Source: Mesodorylaimus sp. YZB2_4
Taxonomy: Eukaryota > Nematoda > Enoplea > Dorylaimida > Dorylaimidae
Direction: 5' to 3'
Assembly (NCBI GenBank): GCA_030248295.1
Contig: JASANH010001039.1
Location: 1,426,001-1,490,000 of the forward strand
DNA length: 64,000 bases
Position numbers and translations under genes: made by a program. A model generated the notes under the pieces. The model saw only the letters and a list, made by a program, of their open reading frames with translations, made no database searches and was not told the DNA's origin. Shown here piece after piece: positions 1 to 12,379 of this stretch; within the stretch, counting starts at the first letter, position 1, and every line of letters starts with the position of its first letter.

Positions 1-3000
1 GGGTGGAGTAGTTCTCAGCGAAGAGATGTCAAGGGCCGGGTGGATGAGAAAGCAAACGACAGTCGGTCAATGGTCTACCTCAGCAACGGGTTAAATTTTT
101 TAGAGAAAACCAGCTCTTTATGTGCAATAGTACCGCGCGCTCAAGCTGTCAATTTTCTTTGTTTTTTTGTTTTTTGTTAGTACGTTCACGACAGTAGAAT
201 TCCGGTTTTCCGCGAGGTTTTTTGCCAATTCGAATGACATGCAAAAAAACAACACACGAAGCAATGACGCATGGTCAATTGGTTGAGGTGTTGATCTCGA
301 AATGATTAGGCCACCTATGCTGATTAGGAGGATGCAGGTCTATACTGACTGGGGACACTGGTTTTCGAAGGTATGCGCAGAGTGAAAGCCGATGTTCGAT
401 GAATATTTTGAAATGACTGGATTAAAAATGTCCTTAAAATGGACAAGTCTGCTTCTAACGGACCCGACTGGCAGGCATGGCTCCCTGGTAGCGGCAAGGA
501 GCAGAAAAATTGGGAGCAGTTTTCAACTGTCACTGAGAAAGAAGTTCCGCTTCAAGCCACAAGCATTTGAGGACAGTGGTCGTGCTGAAATATATACGCG
601 TGTTACAGGACAGTCTTGGATACCGTACAGCAAAACCTTCGCTGCTGTCCTGCTATGGTTTACCAATTCTATGTGTACGCGCAGATGATGCCGGAGATGC
701 TGGTAATGTAGACAAATGGGGGAATATCCCATGAGAGTTGGTTAGTGCACGAAGTTGGTTAGTGCACGAAATTGCTAATGATGTGATGAGTTTGGACAAC
801 CTGTAGGCGAAAAATCTTGCAAGGTCAGCGGGACACCCCAGCGGCGCAATGTGCAATGTGTTAGGGGCGATCCATAAAGGACGTCCTGTTAAGATTGGAT
901 TTTTTTTTACTCATAGCTTTCCACATCCACGTCTCACCCATTTTGCGTTGACTGCTCCTAGAAATGGACGTAGTTCAGCAGATCACCCCCCTCCCCGCGA
1001 ATTGAAAATGTTATGCCAAAAACCCAGTGTTGAGGTTTTTTGTTTGGTTTCCGAAAAGACAATGATCAGAAATTAGAAAACAGAAAACACAGTAATTCAC
1101 CGACTGACCAGCCAGAATATTGGGAGCATGAAAATCATCTGATCTGGCTAACTAAATCCAGAAACAAAAGATCAAAAACAGGAAAACTATCGAGTTGAGT
1201 CACCCGACGAGGCGGCTCCAGATAATCGTTCGTAGCTAAGAATGCATTTTCATTATGTACGAATAAATTACCTAACTAAAAATGTTTGCCGCAATTTTTG
1301 AAAAGTGGACGTCCATCGCGCGCCAGCCTCCCGTCTCCCCGATCTACTTCTGTCCATTTTTCGCTCACACTCATCCTGCCCGTAAAGTATACCTCGTTTA
1401 TGGATGGTCGCTTAACTGATAGAGACCGTGGAGACATGTAGGGATCAGCGTTTTTATTAATGCGGTACTGTATAACTTAGTGGAAAAAATTTTGTGAAAC
1501 GTGCTACTGACGATTACGGTTGGCGACATAAATAAACGAGCGGCATAGGCTCATCTTACATAACATGTGCTACAGTAATTTGAAGTAGATACTATAAAGT
1601 AGGAAGCGTAAAACATGTAGGCTTAAAGTGCGGGGCATATAAAGTGAGAGCTCCTATGCTGCTTTAGAGGAGAAGGTTTTGTTATACCGGGGAAAATTGT
1701 CATGTGGTAGAAATGGTAAGGGCAGGTGTGTTAGATTAGAGCTCTTGCTGTAGCTTTATGTGGTTTGTTTTAGTGCTGTTTTGTTTCATTCGTTGCTATA
1801 GGCATTTAGCACGTCTTGCGCAAAGACGGGTTTTTTGTGCATGATAAGTTTATGCTGCTCTTTGCGAGTGAAGCATTGCTGTAGCCAATATTCAAGTGCA
1901 GGGAAGAAAGATATGACTATGCAGACTAAGTAGGACGATGACAAAATATGGGGACTAAGGTTGACAAAAAACAGCGCTGATTTATCAGTACGCAAAAAAG
2001 AAATAAAATAATAAATGTACTTACTGTAATCTTGCTAATCCAGATGTTGCGGAAATAAAGAAGTCGAATATGGCAGTAGTACCTGTAATAGAAAGTGGTT
2101 AGTGACAATTAGTGCATGTGTGATCGCTTTGCAAGGCACATGTTGCGAATTGCCTTGCACTGAAGTAGAATCTAAGCAGCACGGGTATTTTAAAAGAAAA
2201 TCAGCTAGCTATTTGAAATATGTTGTAGAGTAATTTTAAAATTAATATAGATTCTCGAAATCAAGCTGGGAGATGTGCTAGAGGTCGATAGTAACTTTCA
2301 AATTTAATGCAGTAATGTGGGCGAGATTTGGTTCAGTGTTGTATGACGAATTAAACACAACGCAACGGCTAGTTCTGACAAGACAGTATAATGCACCATC
2401 CGCTGAAAACCGATTTCGCAATGTGTCCGAAATTTTGTAGGGCCGTGAGAATATGCGCGCTTGAGTGTAGCACACGGCGAGGCGGAGTTTAACAAAGGCG
2501 GGGAGTTGAAAGCTGGAAGCCGATTCGAAGGTGAGGGGTCGATGCAGGGAGAGTAGTAAATGCATAGGGTTATGAACGAAAGTGTAGGCGAATGTAAAAC
2601 GAGCTGTATTAATTTTGACAGAGATGCAAGATTTATAGCAGCAATATATATGTGTAGTAGATGAACAGATGTATTTGACAATGTCAAGTGTACAGCATAA
2701 AGCGATCAGGAATGTGTGACGAAGATCAGGGGGGAAGCAGATGTGCACCAGGCGAGGTTATTTGAAGGCGGGGCGAGCTTTCTGACCATCAGTGTAAAAT
2801 GTTTTGTAACTTTCGCTCTTTGAGTGTCGTGGCACGTATGCTTGGTTCGAATCATCCAAGTAGCGAGATGTAGAAGACATGTAGCTGTTGAATCTGACAA
2901 GGTTAAGTAAGCAAGGGAATGTCGCAGGAACATATTGAAGGAATTCCGGACAAATTTGACCAGTCCGACGTGCCTAGTCGTGATCAGGTGTCTACCGGCA
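1..3000. other. No supported gene
   Basis: I see nothing here with splice signals, domain motifs or sustained coding character. The open frames are short and overlap each other on both strands. The longest, 2278-2748 on the minus strand, is rich in Cys, Ser and Leu and matches no family I know. Homopolymer T runs occur near 150-180. Confidence 0.5.
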
Positions 3001-3025
3001 GGACAAGTTTGAGAAGATCTCGGCG

Positions 3026-3208
3026 TTGTTTAGTTCGATTCGTGGTTTTGGCGAGGACGATGGTCTGCATGTTTCTAGGAATAGTTTAATGCAAGTACTA
3101 ACTGACAAACGGTGTTGGAAGGAAAACACCATCGATTGTTTCGATCGCGATGTACGCAATCCGATTGTCCAGGAGCATTTGACTAGAAAAAACATTTGTT
3201 TTTGGTAG
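3026..3208 (+). pseudogene. Relic of Tc1/mariner-type transposase N-terminus
   Basis: This 60-codon frame contains NTIDCFDRDVRNPIVQEHLT. It resembles the N-terminal helix-turn-helix region of the transposase relic at 26.4-27.5 kb, which reads AVIDSFDRDVIYRIVHKFLS. The shared part is the FDRDV core followed by I-V and a basic end. Nothing of the catalytic DDE domain follows, so this is at most a fragment of the same transposon family. The match rests on about 20 residues and could be chance. Confidence 0.35.
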
Positions 3209-3841
3209 CATAGGTTCTCGGAATCAAGCAACGGTAGGGCAACGGGCAGTCTGCGTAACGATTGGCACAGATGCAAGGGCTCGTTCATCTAGTCGGTTTG
3301 AATTACTGTAGACATGATATTAATAAGGAAATTTTCTACAGGAGACCAGGGAATGTGTTCTGGACAGTCGACTAGAAGACAGTTATAAGGAAGTGGCAGA
3401 AACAAAGGCTGAGTGTTGTTTTAATGGAGGAAATCTGCATGAAGTCAGGTTGTCCGTGACTCAAATATGGGCAAGGTGATCAATTGTCGCAAGAGCGATA
3501 TCGACTAGCCTTATTTATGTCACCGGCCACGCCAGGTGTTCCTCATGAGACCCTGAGTAATGCTGACATTCGCTGTCGAGGAAGCAGCGCATGTTGCATG
3601 TTTTTTCAAGTACAGCTCCTTAGCACCGAATAAGTCTAGTCTATGCAGAGATCATGGAAGGCGCAATAAAAAGAAACTCAACTGTCATTTCCTGTGTTGT
3701 ATTGCATACATTCCTGTCGAGTGCGCTCGCTATCCCCAAAAGCCAAAGATATGGGAGTCTTGCGACACAGGTAGCGTGAACAGCATTCTCGAAACCTAAT
3801 TTTGTTCGTTGTATCTGTCACCGTTATTACTGTAGCCCGAT

Positions 3842-3877
3842 CTATTCTTCTTCTTCTTCTATCTTCTTCTTCTTTCA
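3842..3877 (+). repeat. CTT/TTC microsatellite
   Basis: This is an imperfect TTC/CTT trinucleotide run of about 36 bp. Directly 3' lies an 'ACGGCTGGACCGATTGAGAT' word of a kind I associate with dispersed repeats in invertebrates, so the run may be the tail or edge of an old element. Confidence 0.6.
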
Positions 3878-3879
3878 TC

Positions 3880-6500
3880 TCTTGAAAGTGCGGTTCCTGC
3901 ATCTCCATAACGGCTGGACCGATTGAGATAAAATTTGGACTGAATATTAATCTCGATGGAACATTAGTGCCTGCAAACTTTGAGACAAATCGGTGATGCG
4001 GCTCTTGAGCTATTACGGTGCAAATTTTTGGCTTTAACATGTAGCATCTGTGTCGGTTTTACTGACCGAGGCACGATGTGTAGGCCTGGCTTTATGATTC
4101 CAGCTCTATTAGAGGTGCTCTCATCAGCTTAAAGCTATAAGTTTCTCGACAATGACGTATATTTTAGTGTAATTTCAATTGATTTGATGATGATTCAACG
4201 TTTTTCTTTTTACATATTTTTTTCATGTTATTGATCTTACAGTAACTATCGCACAATGTACTGTAAGTGCGCTTTAAAGTTTCCATGTGGAGTAAAGGTT
4301 GATAGTGACTGACTATCTATTTTCAGTTGCGTCACTTGCATTTCGATTATGGATATCAGCGGAATGATGGTGTGCGAAACACGTGACTAGCTATGGTGGC
4401 GAGCTGCAAAAATAGATTTGTTGCTCTCATGTGTTTAGAGTGAGCAATGAAGCTGAGTAAATAAGCTGAAATGACATTTACGATTGTTGCCTCGCTACAC
4501 GCACGGTAAACTAGGTTCAATTGATCCTGCTGCGGATGACACGTCATGATGAGGCAAACACGACAGTGAGGTATACTGTATCACATTTGCCTGCTTCACA
4601 GTACACAAGTGACTGTGTGATGGTGTTTGAGGACGACGTCAGGTTATGCTCATGTGCTGTGCGTGGGGCCGCGCAAAAGATACAGAATACTTGTATGTGA
4701 CAAGATGACATAAGCTCATTGTCTCCAAGAACAGCCAGCAATGTGATAGTATTCACACTGACAGCAATCACTGTGATGCAGTTGTGTTGTTTCTGAGAGG
4801 CTGTACCACAAAGATAAACACAGGAAGATGACATTGTAGAGGCTCGACTGGCAATCGATACTCTGCACGGACCCGGCAGCTAAGAGCGTCACTCGTCAGG
4901 CTGACGTTTCAGCCATGTACTAGGTCGAAGGGCCTGGTAGGCTGCCCTGAATTTTTGGCGTGTTGCAAAAGCTCCACCCGTCAGTCCCTTCAGTAATATG
5001 GACCCAGACGTATTACATTGGTGCGTCCGCGGACGCATGAGCTTGAGCTTATAATATCAATCCATGAGCTTGAGCGAATGTGAGAGAGTGCTATATCCTG
5101 CGAGAACGATGCGGGTCTAATGCGATGCGTCACACGACGCGACCCGTGCAATCTTACATTTGAATTCATGACTGGCGCAGACCAGTGGTCAAGCCACAGC
5201 AGCTAGCGCACTCAATCTATGAACACCCCTCTCGAGTTCATTGCCATGACACAGCGCAAGGGCCAAGGAGAGTCACAATTCGGGAAAGCAACCGCACGTG
5301 GTGGCCCTGTAATGGGTTGTCACGGACGTGACAACCAAGTGCCCGCGGCAGTGTAGACCAGCAACTCAAGCATGACCAGTCCTCTACTGGTCCCTCCAAA
5401 CCAAAGTGGACATTCAATCTCGGTGTCGTCAGTCTTGTGTCAAGCGTGAACCACAAAAGGCGGGGGACTTGTTGAAACAGTGTACTGATAGGCTAGAGTG
5501 AATGATCCATGCCTTTACACTTTCCTGCATCTACGCTTCCCCCTGTAATTATCATAGACTGTGCATGTAGTACATCCATTTGCCTGTTGGTGTGTTGGAG
5601 GTTTTTAGCACACCTGGAAGCCTTGTACGCTTATTGCCTCGATTGCGTTTTAGACAACGTAGTCAACATTAGTGCTAGTTGTTCCTCGGTGCGTACAGGC
5701 CAAACCAGTTCTTCTGCCTCTTGCAAGCTTCGCCGTGCACTGTGGCCCTGATTTAAAAGATGTCGGCCCTGGTTTTTGAAACACCGCACTGATAAGTGCA
5801 AACATTATGTCGACGCCCGTGGTTACAATATCGTTAAGTGAGATATTGGTACATATTGATGGCAAGCTGTTTACCGTATTAGCATGAAATTCTCCCCGCG
5901 AGAAATTTTTTCATATGGATTCTAGATCACATGGAGCCAATGGTTCACACTTCAGTGGGCAACAGTCGGCACATGGTTAATTTGAAATTGCAGTTCAGCA
6001 GGAACTCGATTTATTCATGTTTGGATCGAAATGCTACTTCCAAACAAGCTTGATTGAAAGAAAATGTGAGAAAAAATGGATGCAAGATTCAAATTCATTC
6101 TTGAATATTTCAAATCAACCCCTTGATTGAATCAAGCGGCGCACAAATTTTGAAATCAAGTTCAAATTTCAATCTTGATTAAAGCAAGATTTTTCGATCT
6201 TGTATGAAAAATTGCCAGCTATCATCTGATTCCATGCTGCTCTGCAAATCGCTGTGAAGTCTAAGTTCCAGTTCAACTTCTCCAGTCATTTTTGAACTCA
6301 AGATCAAGTTTTTTCCTAATTTTGCACACTGTTTGGTGCATCGCTTCAAACAAAACCATCAAGTATACACACAGTCTCATCCGTGCGCATTCAGTCCGGG
6401 GCGAGTGCTTTGGTTTTTGTCTAGGGACGTATATATACCCCACTAAAAAAAGGTCCATACTACCGCAAAAACATCATAACATGACTCAATGTTATCGAAA
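3880..6500. other. Intergenic, no supported gene
   Basis: I see no gene here. Around 5990-6300 the DNA is AT-rich with repeated 'cttgatt' and 'caaatttc' words in both orientations, which suggests an old inverted-repeat element. Around 5160-5460 a GC-richer block may be a degenerate SINE, but I could not find convincing A and B boxes. Confidence 0.4.
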
Positions 6501-6504
6501 TAAA

Positions 6505-9500
6505 TTATACAATAAAGCGTAAAACGTCAGTGCCATTTACACAATACGCCTTGAACTGCTTTCGAGCAAATACCTGCACCAAGTCAGCAATAAACATTGT
6601 AGTCAAAGCTGCCATTTGCTCGTCGAATTCTTCATCATTGTTCCAACTAGTCACTTGTGTGATCCCTAACGTGTTCAACTCTTCGCTAAATATTTTGTAC
6701 CGTTTTATTGGTCCATCGTTAATTTGGCCAGTGACAACAGCCAAATAACCGGGAGCGGTATCTGCAAAATACAAACTATCTAAAATTACTCGCATCGACG
6801 GCATGGAACAAGAGAAATTGTAACATTGACGCGAATAACATGTGGCAATATACTTGTGCGACCAGGACTTCACATTAAACGTACCTCGACGAGATAAATA
6901 AGTCGTATTGCATTTAGCACATGTCAATGGCACTGTGTCGTCCACGGCGATCGGCAGTTTCCTAACGCAATTTGTAGACTTGCAGGCTGCATAAACTTGC
7001 GCTCCTTGCGTGTCGTGAATCACAACTGTCGAATATTTGAACAACCCGGTTTCAGCATTAGGGGATTTAAAATCTTCCCACTCGGAGTCACAAAATGGTT
7101 TACCTGTATATTCCTAAAAATAAATAAATCTAATAGATTTTCTGACCAACTTTGCTAATGTATATATGTATGGTGCATAATATTCCGTCATATATCAGAT
7201 CCTTGGTTTTTAAACCACGCAACCCCCCGTCTCCCCATCCACAGACTTGAGTCAAGGCCCAGATCCAAAAAACAATCAGGTTTGGTTGATTCGCATGAAA
7301 ATTGAAACGACTGATCCGTTTGACTACTAGGCGCTAACTCGTTACCAGTCCGTTCTGTTTCCTCGCTCTCACTGTCCGCCAGATAACTCCAAAACCCACA
7401 GCACAGCTAACTAACGGCTAAAGTTAGATTCAATACTAGTTTGAGAGAGAGGAGGGCCATTTGACTATCACAGTCATAAAAAATTATTTCCTGCAAAATA
7501 ACCATGGAAAATATTTCAAATAGCGCTCCAATTGAATCGACAACTGATCAGCCGATCAAACATGCTAATCGATTATTGGTGGGGGCAACGCAAACATAGG
7601 CACCCCAGAGCAAAGAGCAGTTGACACATCAGGGTACCTTTCCCTGTTTCCGTTAGAGGCACCTCGACCAACGAATTCCCGTCAACCAGTTATGGTTGAA
7701 CCTTGTCAAACCCTATCACAGTTCGGCAGCTAGCACTTCGTTCTCGTTTGGCTTCAGTCCCCCACTCAGAGCATCTTGATCATGTTCTGTGGGTCGCTAA
7801 GAGCTTGACGTGCAAGGTCAGTGAAGCTTTATGAGTCGGAAACCGACGTGCATCACCAAATATGTAACCTAAGACCAGTCTATTGCTCACTATTCGGCTG
7901 TACTAATGTAACAGACGAATTTCGAAACGTCCTGGCGCGGAAAGAAAAATTTACTCATGCAGGCTTTCGCAAAGTCTCATGGCATTATGCCAAGGGAAAC
8001 ATAATATTAAAATATGACTAGCGGCCGTGAACCCCTCCCCTGGTGCAAGCGAAGGTGACCCGTATTGCAGACCGCATCCCCCTTTACAGTGCAGTCGACC
8101 GTTATGGATGGTGCCTAGTTTTCTCTTGCAATATTGCCTTGTGTAGAATCCTGCTCTGTGCACTGTACTTAACAATAATTAGTATATCACAAATCAAAAT
8201 ATATTCGTCCTCACCTCAATTTGCATCCCGCTGCCATATGTCAAATTTAGTTGCCCTGTATTCGGATGGCGACGAATAGCTTTTCCGAAGCGTGTTATCA
8301 AAATATTTTTTCCCACATCAAACATCTGGTTGTTTTTGGCGTCTCTAAAACTGATAATCGTCAACCTCTATCCGTTAACAAGGTCTATGGTTATACCACG
8401 ACAAAGTTATTCGCAAAATTTGCGATCCGTCTGCACTATCTTGTATATATATTTGTTTAGCAAATCCGCGATCAGAATTATGCTATAAATGTTAAACCTC
8501 GCAGATAATAAAAAACGTAGTTAAATTAATACTTACAGCAACTACTTTTCCACGTATTACTTCATTTGCAAACGTGTTCTCAGTATATCCCATGGCACAA
8601 CGACCAAAAAACTCGGCAATCGATAAATATTCCGCTGCCGTGATTTCGGCTGCAGGTATATCTAAACCTGCTGCGGTCTTCTTAGCCACAGCACTTATGG
8701 CTGCAAATTTCCTCACGCTTAACTGAAACATCATTTAGGCAAGATGAACAATGGATGAACTCTTCTTGCAAATGCGTGCTTACTTTACTGTCGGGTAAAA
8801 TACGTACAACACGTGTCAACTTGTTCCTCATGAAATAATCCACTTGCAACTGGCAACCTGCTGTGGCGACTGGTCGCTAATTGGCTATAGGCCCAGAAAT
8901 ATATACCACGCTGTTTTGCTCGGGATAGCTGCATTCGCCCATTACAGCGACCACATTTTTCTTTCCACTAGCAGCACGTAAAACTGTTCCAATCAAAATA
9001 AACTCCTACAAAATGCCACTGTCCAATGCAAAAATTTGCCCAATGGTACATATGCACTGGTTTACGCTATTTGGCATATCTAATAAGAGTATACGATATT
9101 GTTATAGCGTGATTTAAAAGATGAAAACAGTGGTTTTATTACCTGTCTGTTGTCGATTATTCGCGTCCTTTTCGGTAAATAGCCCACCAAGCATATCTTT
9201 ATCGTGGTTAATGGCTAAAAATGCATGGTTTTAATCATAGTATGTCATCGCTAAATTAAAAGAAACGGTGTATATAGTTGATTGCACTTGAAATATTGTA
9301 AGAACTTACTCGTCGTGGCTTCAGAGGCAGGTATCACACCTTCCGCCCCAACCCCCGCTTCGTTTTCCGTTGTTTTTCTCGTACCGACATCATCAATACG
9401 GCAACTTCAAACACAGTACAGTACGTCATAAACACACTATCTTTTCATGTATCGTTTTATAACATACCTCCTCTGTCCAAAAATCTGAGCTGTGAACAAG

Positions 9501-9667
9501 AAACAATCGCGAATACTCTCAGGTAAAGTAATCACTCGAACAGAAATTCTTGATAATCCTGTCGTCAGCGACTTGAAGTTTACTAAATCTACAATTTTAA
9601 TTACAGTAAAGTCCTTGCAGCCTTTGCTATGCTGAAGAACTCTTACAATGGCCAGAACTTGCCTCAT
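6505..9667 (-). CDS. RPA-like single-strand DNA binding protein, multi-exon, Helitron-associated
   Basis: Probable exons on the minus strand, 5' to 3': 9468-9667 (ATG at 9667), 9310-9404, 9143-9214, 8907-9005, 8784-8849, 8537-8722 and 6505-7113. Each edge has a GT or AG signal. The last four exons join in phase 0. The exon pair 9310-9404/9143-9214 does not keep one frame, so an exon or edge there is wrong or the gene is damaged. The middle exons read as an OB-fold-like strand series (EFILIGTVLRAASGKKNVV). The last exon holds a four-cysteine zinc motif, VYAACKSTNC followed by LTCAKC about 18 residues later, as in the C-terminal DNA-binding domain of RPA70. RPA-like genes are known passengers of plant and some animal Helitrons, and this one follows a Helitron-type helicase on the same strand. 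A stray host RPA paralogue is the alternative. Confidence 0.6.
7114..8536 (-). other. Long intron of the RPA-like gene
   Basis: This 1.4-kb stretch lies between two phase-0 exons of the RPA-like gene and is bounded by GTAAGT (8531-8536 on the plus strand) and TTTTTAG (ending at 7114). It holds no clear extra exon. A poly-C-flanked block at 7200-7260 may be inserted repeat DNA. Confidence 0.4.
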
Positions 9668-10329
9668 GGCCACTTATATAGACCTCTGTTCAATGGCATA
9701 ACACACTGTAACCCAAAGCCTGCCTCTCGCATAAAGCCATTGCAAAATACGCTTATTGCACAACACATAGAAACTAACACATCTGTGCACTGCATATCAG
9801 TTATTGCACAACATAATGAAAGTCAAAATATCCGGCAGGCTATTTACTTATGTATTCTAAAGCTCGTCCATAAGTATACAGCTACAGATTGCACAATGCA
9901 ATGCAAAAACCAGACACACGACACGGTTCAAGTAAAACTGAGATTCAGCTATCTAACAATCTAGTCTACACAACACCGCTGGCCTAATTTCGGAAGAACT
10001 TACCACAACTATTACGGCAAATCAAAATCTGCTAATTTATCTCGCTCCCAAACAAAACACCCTTGTACTCTTACTTTATGCAAACAGCTTTACGTTTTCA
10101 CAAATGCGTCCATTAACAAACAAACGTAAAAAGTTGATAACATACCCTTGTCTTCTCGACTATGCATGCAACAGCTTCTTTCCAAACCGGCTCACCGGTT
10201 GATTATCGCAACCGCACAATGCGAGCACTTGCGTGCTTGAAACATTTTATAGAATACTGATATTTACTGCAACAGTCTCCTGTGCACTTTGGCTTATGCG
10301 TGTAGTCTCAGTACTGGTTAAATCTGCTG
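9668..10329. other. Spacer between helicase-USP gene and RPA-like gene
   Basis: This spacer separates two genes on the same strand. A TATATAAG word (minus strand, 9672-9681) lies only a few bases upstream of the ATG proposed for the RPA-like gene. If it is a TATA box, the true first Met would lie further downstream. No coding frame is convincing here. Confidence 0.4.
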
Positions 10330-12195
10330 CTACATCATAGTGTACGCTATGACGAAAGTTTGCCACGGGTAATGTACGTACACTTTGCTTACATCCACTG
10401 ATCTCTTCGCATACAAAAACACTATATCGAGTAAATCTACAGGTAATATATGCAACTGTGTGACTTGGTCATCATCGCATATAACCCATCCATAATCGAC
10501 ACTTCTACAAATCGCATAGTAGTGCCCCTGGTTAGATATAACTCCTTCAACTATACCCTGGCCAACATCACTGATGCGCCCTTGTTTTAACATACGCAAT
10601 CGATTTGTCGTCGTATGACTATTTTTGTGGTAAATTGCACTGATCATACGATATACACTGCTTCCAATCACAATCTGGTCTGGGTCAAAATGACTGAATC
10701 CGCGGCCATCAAAAAATCCTACGCCGTTTCGTATCGCGTGACGCGGGGCGTGTATGATCATGTGTTTTCGAAGATTGCTTATTGTGCGCATTTCTATGCC
10801 ACGATTATAGTTACAAGTGGCATGTTCGAAATCACATTCTGTACGACTGACAATCGCAGACTTGAAGTCTATATTCAGTACATCTGTATTTTGAAACATT
10901 TGTAAAACTAATGCATTTTGCACTTCTACTATGCTCCATGAATCGCTCGAACAAACTGGGCACTGCTTGACTAACGTAATTGTGAATTCGAACATCTTCT
11001 GACATTCCAATCTATGTAATAACGCCCACAAATATTCTAGAGCACACTGCTCCATGTTCCGCTCAAAACCGCCTCCTAGCGACTTGTTAATTTGCTTTGC
11101 TGATAGCGGTCGATGATCTTTTGTAGCTAGTCTAGTACCATATTGCACGTATAAATCAAATACTTTCTTTGCCACGATGCTATCCGTATTTTTAATATCT
11201 TCCAATTTATCACTTACGCACTCCAGTAAAAACAAAAGCTGTAAAACGGAATTAGCATAACATATATAGCCTTCATCATTCGAAAAGCTTGGCCAATAAA
11301 AATTGTGCTTCATTTGTGCATACTTCCTCATAACCACTTTACCTGTTACAGATGTCAATTTTCTTTTCATATTAGCTTTCGCTCCTGCTAACTGTTTAAC
11401 TTCTCCGCCACAGTTGCTTTTTGCCTTTCCAATATTATTAATTGGGCCCCCTTTCAACCTGTGCGATTTTGCAGTTGCTTTTGTCATGTTTTTATACCAT
11501 GGTCGATCAAGCATAGGAATACACTTTCGACTAGTACATGTCACATGTTCACTTTCTATGTCAAACAGTAATCGTAATCGATTGATTTCGTTTACAACTT
11601 GTTTACTTGCAATGGCACAAGCCGGATCGAAATTGATCAAGTGCAACCCTTGCAACGTCGTAACTCGGCTCAGAGCTACGTACGTCATACCCTCCTCAAA
11701 CACAGAATTGCCGGCGTCTCCCATCACATGGTCCATAGTCAAACCTTGACACTTGTGAATACTCAAAGCACATGCTAAAATTAATGGAAACTGATAACGA
11801 CTGATATTTACTTTATCAGTCAATGGGAACTTTGCCTGCGCGCGACAAATGGGTTCTGGTTCTTGCAAATCATCGAACTGGACCAATATTCTATGCCTAT
11901 CTGGATGCCCTTGTAAACAAACACTGGTTACTGTCCCGAGAGAACCATTGACAAGCCCTTTCTCTACATCGACATTTCTTCGGAGCATCACTCTAGCACC
12001 AACCCTCAATATCATTCCGCTTTCTAAACAAGCTGTATCGCCGACTTCTTTCTCACGTTTGGCCAATATTTTATGCAACCTATCAAACTCCTCTGCTGTC
12101 TTGAACGGCGGTTCGAAGTCGTCAATAAATCGTAGCCTGTACGTCTTGCCTGTTCCAAATATATCCAACATATGTTTGGTAAACTGCTCGCACAT
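10330..12195 (-). CDS. PIF1 helicase C-terminal half fused to USP (C19) deubiquitinase domain
   Basis: This is the longest intact frame in the window, 621 codons. Residues 1-215 carry the late motifs of PIF1/Helitron helicases: GARVMLRRN and LVNGSLGTV (67-89), LACALSIHKCQGLT (140-153), and YVALSRVTTLQGLHL (172-186). A basic linker follows (about 215-300). Residues 305-600 form a USP-like fold: a Cys box GYICYANSVLQ with Cys312, two cysteine pairs (412/415 and 454/461) like the zinc ribbon of the USP fingers, and a His box with QGHYYAICR (His558) and WVICDDD (Asp574-576). All three catalytic positions are filled, so the protease could be active if expressed. The frame continues from the upstream helicase piece after a one-base shift near 12197. 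Some Helitrons carry OTU-type proteases. I do not recall USP as a standard part, but I cannot search. Confidence 0.75.
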   Translation of the reverse strand: MCEQFTKHMLDIFGTGKTYRLRFIDDFEPPFKTAEEFDRLHKILAKREKEVGDTACLESGMILRVGARVMLRRNVDVEKGLVNGSLGTVTSVCLQGHPDRHRILVQFDDLQEPEPICRAQAKFPLTDKVNISRYQFPLILACALSIHKCQGLTMDHVMGDAGNSVFEEGMTYVALSRVTTLQGLHLINFDPACAIASKQVVNEINRLRLLFDIESEHVTCTSRKCIPMLDRPWYKNMTKATAKSHRLKGGPINNIGKAKSNCGGEVKQLAGAKANMKRKLTSVTGKVVMRKYAQMKHNFYWPSFSNDEGYICYANSVLQLLFLLECVSDKLEDIKNTDSIVAKKVFDLYVQYGTRLATKDHRPLSAKQINKSLGGGFERNMEQCALEYLWALLHRLECQKMFEFTITLVKQCPVCSSDSWSIVEVQNALVLQMFQNTDVLNIDFKSAIVSRTECDFEHATCNYNRGIEMRTISNLRKHMIIHAPRHAIRNGVGFFDGRGFSHFDPDQIVIGSSVYRMISAIYHKNSHTTTNRLRMLKQGRISDVGQGIVEGVISNQGHYYAICRSVDYGWVICDDDQVTQLHILPVDLLDIVFLYAKRSVDVSKVYVHYPWQTFVIAYTMM

Positions 12196-12379
12196 CCAAC
12201 TTTGGCATCAGACACACTAGCTTAGGTGCACTTTGTCGGACAAACAAATACGATTCTACAACCTGATCCATATACGCTTGACTACCTTCTTTCAAACTTA
12301 ACAATCTCGATTGCAATACCACCAAATCGTCATTAGTCATGGCACCAACCCGAAGTCTAGCTAAAATACTTGCTAGCAT
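12122..12379 (-). pseudogene. PIF1 helicase, middle piece
   Basis: This piece links the two larger helicase frames. It opens with ILARLRVGAMTNDDLVVLQ, the usual PIF1 segment after the arginine-finger block, and ends with PKLVCLMPKLDV. One-base shifts at both ends (near 12390 and 12197) are needed to join it to its neighbours, which continue the family alignment without a gap. Confidence 0.65.

Noticed and set aside
2278..2748. 156-codon minus-strand frame
   Set aside because: It overlaps another long frame on the same strand (2304-2687), is rich in Cys/Ser/Leu with no motif, and has no splice or neighbour support.
3678..4040. 120-codon minus-strand frame
   Set aside because: It runs through the TTC microsatellite (Glu/Arg run) and repeat-like DNA.
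9672..9681. TATA box of the RPA-like gene
   Set aside because: It lies too close to the proposed ATG to place a start site before it; kept only as a remark.
11303..12220. Plus-strand frames antisense to the helicase-USP gene
   Set aside because: They are shadows of the strong minus-strand coding sequence.
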